Origin: Aliarcobacter thereius LMG 24486
GTDB lineage: Bacteria > Campylobacterota > Campylobacteria > Campylobacterales > Arcobacteraceae
Direction of reading: 5' to 3'
NCBI RefSeq assembly: GCF_004214815.1
Contig: NZ_CP035926.1
Coordinates: 310,001-374,000, forward strand
DNA length: 64,000 nucleotides
The notes beneath the pieces were generated by a model that made no database searches, had not been told where the DNA came from, and saw only the letters and a program-made list of their open reading frames with translations. Below, piece after piece: positions 8,769 through 15,880 of this stretch (positions within the stretch are counted from its first letter, which is position 1; the number at the start of each line of letters is the position of its first letter). The position numbers were made by a program, and so were the translations under genes.

Positions 8769-10121
8769 TTGTTTGATTCAATTACAGGTTCGTTAAAAAG
8801 TGTAATAAATAAAATTAGACATCATGATGATGCTGCATCATTATCTAGAGCAATAGGTGAATTAAAAAAAGCTTTTCTAAAAGCAGATGTTCACCATAAA
8901 ACTACAAAAGATCTTTTGAGTTCAATAGAGTTTGGTGTAAAAAATATTGGAATTGGACAAGATAACTTCATAAAAGTATTAAAAGAAGAGTTAGAAAAAG
9001 TTTTAACTGCAAATGGTAATCAAGGTTTTGTTTTTGCAAATACACCTCCTACTATTATTTTAATGACAGGACTTCAAGGAAGTGGTAAAACAACGACAAC
9101 TGGAAAACTTGCAAATTATTTAAAGCTTAGAAATAAAAAAGTTTTAGTTGCAGCTTGTGACTTACAAAGACTTGCAGCTGTTGAGCAATTAAAACAAATT
9201 GCAAAACAAATTGATGTTGAGATATATTTTGATGATATAGAAAAAAATCCTGTAAAAATTGCAAAAGCAGCAGTTGAAAAAGCTAAAAAAGAGCATTATG
9301 ATGTTGTTTTAATAGATACAGCAGGAAGATTAGCTATTGATGAAGAGCTTATGGATGAGCTTAAAGATGTAAAAAGTGCTATAAATCCAAGTGAAATTTT
9401 CTATGTTGCAGACTCTTTAACTGGGCATGATGCTACAAAAACGGCTAGTACATTTAAAGAAAAAATAGGAATAGATGGAGTTATATTATCAAAATATGAT
9501 GGAGATACAAAAGGTGGAGTTGCTTTAAGTATTGCAAATCAAGTAGGTGTTCCACTTAGATTCATAGGTACTGGTGAAAAAATGCCAGATCTTGAAGTAT
9601 TTATACCTGATAGAATTGTTTCAAGACTTTTAGGACTTGGAGACATTGCTGGATTAGCTGAGAAAACTGCAACTATTATTGATGAGAAAAAAGCAAAAGA
9701 AGTAAGCAGAAAGATTAAAAAAGGTGAATTTAATTTTAATGACTTTTTAGAACAACTTCAAATGCTAAGCAAATTAGGTTCATTAAAGTCTATTATGGGA
9801 ATGATTCCAGGCTTATCAAATATGATGCCAGGACTAAAAGATATGGACTTTGATAATTCAAAAGAGATTGTAAGAATAAAAGCTTTAATAGCTTCAATGA
9901 CGCCAAAAGAGAGAGAAAACCCAGATTTATTAAATCCAAGTAGAAGAAAAAGAATTTCAAGTGGAGCAGGGCTTAGTGAAGTTCAAGTAAATAAAATTTT
10001 GAAACAGTTTAAAAGTGCATCAAAGATGGCTAAACAGCTATCGAGTAAAGGTGGAATGAAAGGTTTTTCTAATTTGCTTTCTCAAATGCAAGCAAATGGA
10101 ATGCCTAAAATTCCTAGATAA
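8769..10121 (+). CDS. ffh: Signal recognition particle GTPase Ffh
   Basis: 450 residues from a TTG start with AAGGAA about 6 bases upstream. N and G domains: GLQGSGKTTTTGKLANYL is the P-loop (about residue 103), DLQRLAAVEQLKQIA and DTAGRLAIDEELMDEL are G2/G3, and SKYDGDTKGG carries the guanine-specificity/closing motif. The M domain follows from about residue 320 and is rich in Met (SIMGMIPGLSNMMPGLKDMD); it binds 4.5S RNA and signal sequences. The protein delivers nascent membrane proteins to FtsY and SecYEG. The long-range paralogue FlhF is also in this window at 30064-31218. Confidence 0.98.
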   Translation: MFDSITGSLKSVINKIRHHDDAASLSRAIGELKKAFLKADVHHKTTKDLLSSIEFGVKNIGIGQDNFIKVLKEELEKVLTANGNQGFVFANTPPTIILMTGLQGSGKTTTTGKLANYLKLRNKKVLVAACDLQRLAAVEQLKQIAKQIDVEIYFDDIEKNPVKIAKAAVEKAKKEHYDVVLIDTAGRLAIDEELMDELKDVKSAINPSEIFYVADSLTGHDATKTASTFKEKIGIDGVILSKYDGDTKGGVALSIANQVGVPLRFIGTGEKMPDLEVFIPDRIVSRLLGLGDIAGLAEKTATIIDEKKAKEVSRKIKKGEFNFNDFLEQLQMLSKLGSLKSIMGMIPGLSNMMPGLKDMDFDNSKEIVRIKALIASMTPKERENPDLLNPSRRKRISSGAGLSEVQVNKILKQFKSASKMAKQLSSKGGMKGFSNLLSQMQANGMPKIPR

Positions 10122-10133
10122 TTAAAATTCAAA

Positions 10134-10177
10134 TAGTATTGAGTTGTGAACTTAATAGAGTTTAGAGTTCAATACTA
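10134..10177 (+). promoter_or_regulatory. Leader hairpin before rpsP
   Basis: TAGTATTGA (10134-10142) pairs perfectly with TCAATACTA (10169-10177), a 9-base stem around a 26-base loop, 22 bases before the rpsP ATG. It may be a transcript leader structure, an attenuator or the end of the ffh transcript; there is an A-run, not a T-run, after it. Confidence 0.4.
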
Positions 10178-10199
10178 TAAATAAAAAAAGGACAAAACA

Positions 10200-10427
10200 A
10201 TGACAGTAATTAGATTAACAAGAATGGGAAGAAATAAAAAACCATTTTATAGAATAGTTGTAACAGATTCAAGAAAAAGAAGAGATTCAGGATGGATTGA
10301 ATCAATTGGATATTATAACCCAGTTGTTGAACCAAATGTTTTCAAAATTGATGAAGAAAGATATAACTATTGGATTAGTGTTGGTGCTAAACCATCTGAA
10401 AAAGTTAAAAAATTAACTACAAAATAG
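10200..10427 (+). CDS. rpsP: 30S ribosomal protein S16
   Basis: 75 residues, full length for a short bacterial S16. [20 protein letters not shown] and [18 protein letters not shown] are the conserved N-terminal half of the protein, which binds 16S rRNA early in small-subunit assembly. AAAAAGGAC precedes the ATG. It heads the rpsP-khpA-rimM run, with 4-base gaps between genes. In most relatives trmD and rplS follow rimM; here they do not. Confidence 0.98.
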   Translation: MTVIRLTRMGRNKKPFYRIVVTDSRKRRDSGWIESIGYYNPVVEPNVFKIDEERYNYWISVGAKPSEKVKKLTTK

Positions 10428-10431
10428 TAAA

Positions 10432-10671
10432 ATGATAATAAGCTTTATAGAAAACTATGCCAAATTAATTGTTTCTATTCCTGAAGATGTAGAAGCTTTT
10501 GAAGAAAAGATTGAAGATAATTTTACTTTAATTACTTTAAAAGTAAATAATCTTGATATAGGAAAATTAATAGGTAAAAATGGAAATATGATAAATGCTC
10601 TTAAAACTATTGCAAATGGTTGTAAAGCAAAAGATGGTGTTTCTTACAAAATTCAGATTGTATCAAAGTAG
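10432..10671 (+). CDS. khpA: KH-domain RNA-binding protein KhpA
   Basis: 79 residues with a single type II KH domain. The GXXG loop is in IGKLIGKNGNMINALKTIAN (about residues 42-61; loop G-K-N-G). KhpA (YlqC) proteins bind structured RNA in the cytoplasm, often as a dimer or with KhpB/Jag. The position between rpsP and rimM is the standard one and is the best support for the name. Confidence 0.9.
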   Translation: MIISFIENYAKLIVSIPEDVEAFEEKIEDNFTLITLKVNNLDIGKLIGKNGNMINALKTIANGCKAKDGVSYKIQIVSK

Positions 10672-10674
10672 TTT

Positions 10675-11205
10675 ATGAATAATAAAGTTTATGTTGCTAA
10701 ATTAGGAAAAACAGTTGGACTTCAAGGTTATTTAAGACTTTTTATAGATTCTGATTTTCCTAATCAGTTTAAGAAAGATAAAGTTTTCTTCACAAATAAA
10801 AAAATCACACTTAAAGTATTAGAGTATAATTTAAATAAAGAACTAATAAGATTTGAAGGTTTTGAAGATATAGATTCTGCAAAGAAACTTACGAATATAG
10901 AACTTTTTTCAACAATTGAAGATAGCAAAGAGTCTTGTATATTAGAAGAAAATGAACACTTTTGGTTTGATTTAATGAATTGTGAAGTTTATGAAGATGA
11001 TTTACTTTTAGGAAAAGTTAGTGATATTCATAGATTTCCTTTAAATGACTATTTGCAAGTGGAAACAAGTAAGGAACTTGTTGAAAAAGAACTTCCTAAA
11101 ACTTTTCTAATTCCACATATCTTTGATAACTTTATATTAAAAGTAGATATAGAAAGTAAAAGAATCTTTGTTAAAGATGCTTATGATATTTTAGAAAACT
11201 CATAA
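10675..11205 (+). CDS. rimM: 16S rRNA processing protein RimM
   Basis: 176 residues. The N-terminal beta-barrel starts VYVAKLGKTVGLQGYLRLFI, and the C-terminal PRC-barrel shows FWFDLMNCEVYEDDLLLGKV and PLNDYLQVE, ending in FLIPHIFDNFILKVDI. RimM binds S19 and helps 30S head maturation. The gene starts 3 bases after khpA. It is the last gene of the operon here: a convergent gene ends only 13 bases after the RimM stop, so trmD and rplS have no room. I see no strong terminator in the gap. Confidence 0.95.
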   Translation: MNNKVYVAKLGKTVGLQGYLRLFIDSDFPNQFKKDKVFFTNKKITLKVLEYNLNKELIRFEGFEDIDSAKKLTNIELFSTIEDSKESCILEENEHFWFDLMNCEVYEDDLLLGKVSDIHRFPLNDYLQVETSKELVEKELPKTFLIPHIFDNFILKVDIESKRIFVKDAYDILENS

Positions 11206-11218
11206 GAATCTTTATATT

Positions 11219-12199
11219 TTAATATTTACATCTTTTATTAAATTCTTCTTCACTCATTTCAAGAGAATATGACTCTGTAAAACCAGCATTTAAAAGTTTA
11301 GAAAGTAACTCTTTTTGTAGTTCATTGTTTGTAAAAGGACCAAAATAAATCTCTATATTATCTTGATTGTCTCTACATAAAAGCAAAGAACTATCTATAT
11401 TGTTGATTTTGTCGTAATATTTCTTTTGAAGTTTACCTTTTATTTTTGCAACATTTATTAAACTTAGCAAGTCTATATTATCTACTTTTTCTTCTTTAGC
11501 TTCAGAATTATCCGTTGTTTCAGGTGCTTTATTAATATTCTCTTCATTTTTATTAAGTATTAAGATAAGACCATTGTTTACAGTTATCGTAGGGGTTTTA
11601 TTCTCTTTATTAATTACTTTATTTTCATTCTTAGATAGGTTTAGATTATTTTCATCATTTTCATTTTCATTGTTTTGTTCCAAGTTAATATTTTGATTTT
11701 CTTGGAGATTATTATCATTAAGAATATTTTCTTGATTTTCTTCAAAATTATTTAATTTATCATTATCTAAAAATATACCAGATGCATCAGCCCTTTTCTT
11801 ATCAGAATTTTCAATATTTTGATTCTCTTGCATCGCCTCTAGTTCTAATCCTTTATTTGTTAAAAGTTCTAGTTGCTCATTTAGTTTTTCAGGATCTAAT
11901 TTTTTAAAATCAAATTTAAAATCCAATTCTTCTTCAACTATTATCTCTTTATTTTGTTCTTCTATTTGAACTGGAACATCATTATTAGGAATAGTTTCAT
12001 CAGTTTGAGTTCTATTTGAGAGTAAAATTATTATTAAAATTAGGAAAATAGTAAGTAGTGCAATAGCAACAATTAAAATCTTTTTGACTAAAGTTTGTTT
12101 ATCAGAAATTTTATGAGTAGTTTTATCATTTGCATCAGCATCATTTAAAATCTCTGAACTTCCAGTGTTATTTTCAGTTTTTGTTTTATCTTCAGCCAT
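11219..12199 (-). CDS. Single-pass membrane protein with SPOR-like C-terminus
   Basis: 326 residues, not a family I can name. A hydrophilic N-terminal tail of about 40 residues is followed by one membrane segment, ILIVAIALLTIFLILIIILL (about residues 42-61), so the bulk is likely periplasmic. The middle is an Asn/Glu/Lys-rich low-complexity stretch. The last about 75 residues look structured: LLCRDNQDNIEIYFGPFTNN and ELLSKLLNAGFTESYSLEMS resemble a SPOR domain (strand - 'GPF' turn - helix - Gly-Phe - strand), a peptidoglycan-binding fold. It is the third gene of the flgG operon, with no gap from the preceding gene. A role in anchoring the motor or at the division site would be inference. Confidence 0.55.
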   Translation of the reverse strand: MAEDKTKTENNTGSSEILNDADANDKTTHKISDKQTLVKKILIVAIALLTIFLILIIILLSNRTQTDETIPNNDVPVQIEEQNKEIIVEEELDFKFDFKKLDPEKLNEQLELLTNKGLELEAMQENQNIENSDKKRADASGIFLDNDKLNNFEENQENILNDNNLQENQNINLEQNNENENDENNLNLSKNENKVINKENKTPTITVNNGLILILNKNEENINKAPETTDNSEAKEEKVDNIDLLSLINVAKIKGKLQKKYYDKINNIDSSLLLCRDNQDNIEIYFGPFTNNELQKELLSKLLNAGFTESYSLEMSEEEFNKRCKY

Positions 12200-12571
12200 T
12201 TATTCCTCTTTTTCTTTAGATTCTTTCATCTTTTCATAATATTTTCGTCTATATTCTTTTAACTCTTCTTTTTTTCTTTCTCTATATTCTTTATCATAAT
12301 CAAGTCTTTTTTCTTTATTCTTTTCATAATAATTCTTTTTCTTCTCTTGATATTCTAATATTTTATTTTTTATAATATCTTGTCGATTATCTATATGCTC
12401 TTTTTGACTTTTAACGATAGACTTTATTTTTTCTAAAAAAATTTCATCTTTTAATTCATCATCATAGTCTATCTCTTTATTGAGTTTGCTTTTTAAATAG
12501 TAAGCTCTTTTTTTTAATTTATGCTTACTTAAATTTCTTTCTCTTCTTTTTTTTAACTCTTCAAAATCCAT
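12200..12571 (-). CDS. Highly charged Lys/Glu-rich helical protein, unknown function
   Basis: 123 residues, almost entirely Lys, Glu, Arg, Asp and Tyr, predicted as continuous charged helix (for example KEYRERKKEELKEYRRKYYE). There is no signal peptide or membrane segment. It lies between flgG (15 bases upstream) and the SPOR-like protein (immediately downstream), so it is translated as part of that minus-strand operon. Biased composition makes database similarity uninformative; it could be a cytoplasmic partner of the membrane protein that follows. Function unknown. Confidence 0.5.
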   Translation of the reverse strand: MDFEELKKRRERNLSKHKLKKRAYYLKSKLNKEIDYDDELKDEIFLEKIKSIVKSQKEHIDNRQDIIKNKILEYQEKKKNYYEKNKEKRLDYDKEYRERKKEELKEYRRKYYEKMKESKEKEE

Positions 12572-12586
12572 AACTAATAATTACTA

Positions 12587-13375
12587 TTAATTCTTTAGTC
12601 TATTTACAGTATCTAGCATACTATCAGCAGTTGTAATTGCTTTTGAGTTTGCTTCATAAGCTCTTTGAGCAGTAATCAAATCAACCATTTCATTTACTAG
12701 TTTAACGTTAGAAGTTTCAAGCATAGCTTGACTAAGCCCACCAAATTGATCAGTTGTTGGATTACCTTCTTGCACATCACCACTAGCATCTGTTTGTAAA
12801 AATAAAGAGTCACCAAGTGGAGATAAACCAGCAGGATTTATAAAATCGGCTAAGATAATTTGACCAAGTTCTATAGTATCATTAGTTTGTGGATCTCTTG
12901 CAGTTACATATCCATCCTTTGCTATTGATATATCTTTTGCATTTTCTGGAACAACTATTTGTGGTTCAAGTGCATATCCATTTCCATTTACTATTGTTCC
13001 ATCAGCATCAAGTTTGAAATTACCGTTTCTTGAGTATGCAATTTCTCCATTTGGCATAGTTATTTGAAAGAATCCTCTTCCTGTTATTGCTACATCAAGA
13101 GGATTTCCTGTTGGTTTTATATCACCTTCTGTAAAATTTTTCTGAATATTTCCAAGTCTAACTCCAAGTCCTACATCAATTCCCGTTGGATTTAAAGTGT
13201 CTTGACTTGTTTGTCCAGCTGTATAATTTAGATTTTCATAAATTAAATCTTGAAATTCTGCTCTATCTTGTTTAAAACCAGTTGTATTTACGTTTGCAAT
13301 ATTATTAGACGTAACATCAATTTGATGTTGCATAGCATTCATTCCTGTTGCTGCTGTGTATAGTCCTCTAATCAT
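12587..13375 (-). CDS. flgG: Flagellar distal rod protein FlgG
   Basis: 262 residues, the normal FlgG length. The N-terminal rod signature is MIRGLYTAATGMNAMQHQID followed by TSNNIANVNTTGFKQDRAEF; the C-terminus SNVKLVNEMVDLITAQRAYE and KAITTADSMLDTVNRL is the matching helical half. FlgG forms the distal rod, linking the proximal rod to the hook. It is the first gene of a minus-strand operon that diverges from cheY. Its product has closely related fold partners FlgF, FlgB, FlgC and two FlgE in this window; the full-length size and the TAQRAYEANSK end identify it as FlgG. Confidence 0.96.
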   Translation of the reverse strand: MIRGLYTAATGMNAMQHQIDVTSNNIANVNTTGFKQDRAEFQDLIYENLNYTAGQTSQDTLNPTGIDVGLGVRLGNIQKNFTEGDIKPTGNPLDVAITGRGFFQITMPNGEIAYSRNGNFKLDADGTIVNGNGYALEPQIVVPENAKDISIAKDGYVTARDPQTNDTIELGQIILADFINPAGLSPLGDSLFLQTDASGDVQEGNPTTDQFGGLSQAMLETSNVKLVNEMVDLITAQRAYEANSKAITTADSMLDTVNRLKN

Positions 13376-13404
13376 AGCTTCTCCATATTTTTGAATTAAA
13401 AATT

Positions 13405-13410
13405 ATTATA
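13405..13410 (-). promoter_or_regulatory. Putative -10 box for the flgG operon
   Basis: The minus strand reads TATAAT within ACATATAATAATTT, 30 bases before the flgG ATG. It sits back to back with the cheY promoter in a 151-base divergent gap. Confidence 0.5.
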
Positions 13411-13478
13411 TGTAAAAATGTATTAATTTTAGATAAAGATAATAGAATATTTTAAGTAAAAATTTAAATCATTTCTAT

Positions 13479-13484
13479 TATAAT
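13479..13484 (+). promoter_or_regulatory. Putative -10 box for cheY
   Basis: TATAAT in CTATTATAATGCAATAA, 43 bases before the cheY ATG and facing away from the flgG box. The start has AAAGAGGGC as ribosome site. This looks like a housekeeping sigma-70-type promoter for a flagellar/chemotaxis operon. Confidence 0.5.
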
Positions 13485-13526
13485 GCAATAATTATTGAAA
13501 TATTTTAATTTAAAGAGGGCATAAAT

Positions 13527-13898
13527 ATGAGAATTCTAATAGTTGATGATAGTTCAACAATGAGAAGAATTATTGGAAATGTTGTAATGCAACTAGGATT
13601 TAGCAAAGAGAGTTTTGACGAGGCTGAAGATGGTCTGAAAGCTTGGAAACTTCTTACAGAAGGGAATTATGACATTATTCTAACAGATTGGAACATGCCA
13701 AATATGAATGGTTTAGAACTTGTTAAGAAAATACGAAGTGAGGGAACTCATCAAAAAACACCAATTATTATGATTACAACTGAAGGTGGTAAAAGTGAAG
13801 TTATTACAGCTTTAAAAGCAGGAGTTAATAACTATATTGTTAAACCATTTAATGCAGAGGTTTTAAAAGAGAAATTAGACGGTGTTCTTAAAAAATAA
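13527..13898 (+). CDS. cheY: Chemotaxis response regulator CheY
   Basis: 123 residues, a stand-alone receiver domain. The acidic pocket is D7-D8, the phosphorylation site D54 in IILTDWNMPNMNG, the switch T84/T85 in IMITTEGG and the conserved lysine K106 in YIVKPFNAEVLKEKL. Phosphorylated CheY binds the flagellar switch to change rotation; CheZ removes the phosphate. The next gene, 18 bases downstream, encodes that CheZ, which supports the assignment over other single-domain regulators. Confidence 0.95.
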   Translation: MRILIVDDSSTMRRIIGNVVMQLGFSKESFDEAEDGLKAWKLLTEGNYDIILTDWNMPNMNGLELVKKIRSEGTHQKTPIIMITTEGGKSEVITALKAGVNNYIVKPFNAEVLKEKLDGVLKK

Positions 13899-13916
13899 TA
13901 TAAAAGGGTTTTTATT

Positions 13917-14741
13917 ATGGGAATGAGTCAAGAAGATATTGAAGCCTTGATGGGAGGAATTGAACTTCCTCAGGATGAATCAAAGCAAGAAATAGAAGAT
14001 ATAAATAAGCAAGTTGATACAGATGATATCGAAGCTTTATTAAATAGTGCTCTAGATGAAGAGAAAAATATTATGCCATCTTCAAAAGATAGTAAAATTG
14101 AAGAAATAGGAACATTACTAGAAGAGATTGAAAATAGTGATAAAACTCAAAAAGTATCTATTGATAAGGATGAAATTGGTAAAGAATGGTCTTCATCAAA
14201 AATAAATGAAGGTATTTTCCCTTTTCCAGCTGAGAATGATACAAAGGTTGTGAGTCAACTAAGTCAAGTTGCAAATGATTCTGAAGAAAAAGTATCACAA
14301 ATATTTGATGTTTTAAGTTTGGCACTTGATAATAATGGAGAAATAAGAAATAGAATTAAAGCATATGATGATTATGTTGTTTCTCAAAAAGCTTTATTAA
14401 ATCAGCTTTGTGACAAATTTCCAAATATAGTTCAATTTAAAGAACAACTTGAGAAATCAAATGAGTTTGAAAACTCTTTAAAAGATTTAAAAATAGTTTT
14501 AGATAACGAAGATGTACATATTTTCCAAGGTATGGAGCTTATGCAATTTAATGATATAAATAGACAAAAAATTGAAAGAGTTATGTCTGTTATTAGAAAA
14601 TTATCAAAATATTTAAATAATCTTTTTGAAGATGATTCTTCAAATGATATTCCTATGGCAAAACATATTCATGGAGATAAGGATACAGAAGATTTAGTTG
14701 GAGATGATTTGGACAAATTAATTGCAGAGTTTAATAACTAG
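13917..14741 (+). CDS. cheZ: CheZ-like CheY-P phosphatase with FliM-type N-terminal motifs
   Basis: 274 residues. The catalytic helix reads FNDINRQKIERVM, aligning with E. coli FQDLTGQVIKRMM; D213 and Q217 correspond to the phosphatase pair D143/Q147. The tail DDLDKLIAEFNN (to residue 274) resembles the CheZ C-terminal peptide that binds CheY. This is the divergent epsilon-type CheZ. Unusually, the N-terminus has two copies of a FliM-like CheY-binding motif, SQEDIEALM (4-12) and DTDDIEALL (34-42). E. coli CheZ lacks these. The gene is co-transcribed with cheY. Confidence is high for CheZ and moderate for the meaning of the N-terminal motifs. Confidence 0.88.
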   Translation: MGMSQEDIEALMGGIELPQDESKQEIEDINKQVDTDDIEALLNSALDEEKNIMPSSKDSKIEEIGTLLEEIENSDKTQKVSIDKDEIGKEWSSSKINEGIFPFPAENDTKVVSQLSQVANDSEEKVSQIFDVLSLALDNNGEIRNRIKAYDDYVVSQKALLNQLCDKFPNIVQFKEQLEKSNEFENSLKDLKIVLDNEDVHIFQGMELMQFNDINRQKIERVMSVIRKLSKYLNNLFEDDSSNDIPMAKHIHGDKDTEDLVGDDLDKLIAEFNN

Positions 14742-14756
14742 AAGAAGGGAATTAAT

Positions 14757-15473
14757 ATGAATCAAGGTGTATATCCATTAGCTGCTTCTATGGTTAATCA
14801 AATTAATAGATTGGATCAAATAAGTAATAATCTTGCAAATGCTGATACAATAGGATTTAAACAAGAGGGAACAGCTGAAACTACTTTTAATTGGTACTTA
14901 CAAAAAATGGAAAATAGTCCTAAAAAGAAATTTGTAGAATCAATTACAATAAATAATATACCAAAGATTGATACAAGATATACAGATCCACATATGGGAG
15001 CTATTAGAACAACTGGAAATGATTTAGATTTTGCATTAAATGCTTATGATACATTTTTTAAGATACAAGATGAAAACGGTGATATTTTATATACAAGAAA
15101 TGGTGCATTTAAAAATCAAGATGGTTTTTTAGTAGATGGAAATGGGAATAATGTATTAAATCAAGATAATGAAGCAATAATTATTGAAGATAATTTTCAA
15201 TTAGAAATTGGTATTGCTCAAACTGGTTTTAAAAACTTAGAAAAAGTTGGAGATAATAATTACAGGGCATTAAACCTTGATTTAGTTGAAAATCTTGAAA
15301 ACAATGATAATCAAATTATTCTTGGAGCAGTTGAACAATCTAATGTAAATAGAGTAACAACAATGGTTGAGCTAATTGATGCACATAGAAGATTTGATCA
15401 ATCACAAAAAGCAATTAAAACAATAGATGAGTTAAATGCTGGTCTTATAGAAAAAATAGGAAATACTAGATAA
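14757..15473 (+). CDS. flgF: Flagellar proximal rod protein, FlgF-like
   Basis: 238 residues. It has the FlgF/FlgG-type ends: NQGVYPLAASMVNQINRLDQ with ISNNLANADTIGFKQEGTAE at the N-terminus and VNRVTTMVELIDAHRRFDQS with KAIKTIDELN at the C-terminus. It is shorter than the FlgG at 12587-13375 and begins with the MNQGVYPLA form typical of FlgF, so proximal rod is the best call. The start has GAAGGGA upstream. Its stop overlaps the flgB ATG by one base. Confidence 0.85.
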   Translation: MNQGVYPLAASMVNQINRLDQISNNLANADTIGFKQEGTAETTFNWYLQKMENSPKKKFVESITINNIPKIDTRYTDPHMGAIRTTGNDLDFALNAYDTFFKIQDENGDILYTRNGAFKNQDGFLVDGNGNNVLNQDNEAIIIEDNFQLEIGIAQTGFKNLEKVGDNNYRALNLDLVENLENNDNQIILGAVEQSNVNRVTTMVELIDAHRRFDQSQKAIKTIDELNAGLIEKIGNTR

Positions 15474-15868
15474 TGAATGCAAGCAAAGTTTCACAAACAC
15501 TTTTTGAACAATTGAATTTTAGAGGTGAAAGACAAAAAGTAATATCGAGCAATATTGCAAATATAAATACTCCTAAATACAAAACAAAAGATTTGGTTTT
15601 TGAACAAGAGTTAAAGCAAGAACAAATTTTACAAATGACGAGAACAACATCATCACATATGCATAATATTGATTACAGATCAAGTAATAATCCAAAATTA
15701 ATTAAAGTTCCAAATCTTATAGAACAAAATGATGGGAATAATGTTAATTTAGATAGTCAAATGAGTGAACAAGCAAAAAATAAAGTTATATTTGATGCTA
15801 TTCAAACATCTATTAAAAGAGATTCAAAACTATTCAGATCAGTTATTGATGCATCTGGTAAAAATTAA
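15473..15868 (+). CDS. flgB: Flagellar basal-body rod protein FlgB
   Basis: 131 residues. KVSQTLFEQLNFRGERQKVI and SSNIANINTPKYKTKDLVFE are FlgB features, with the rod-type 'NIANINTP' motif; the second half has NNVNLDSQMSEQ, the FlgB 'GNNV-L-E' block. FlgB is a proximal rod subunit exported without cleavage. Its usual partners flgC and fliE are not adjacent but lie 17 kb downstream at 32465-33277, so the common flgB-flgC-fliE operon is split here. Confidence 0.93.
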   Translation: MNASKVSQTLFEQLNFRGERQKVISSNIANINTPKYKTKDLVFEQELKQEQILQMTRTTSSHMHNIDYRSSNNPKLIKVPNLIEQNDGNNVNLDSQMSEQAKNKVIFDAIQTSIKRDSKLFRSVIDASGKN

Positions 15869-15880
15869 TTAGGATAAATA

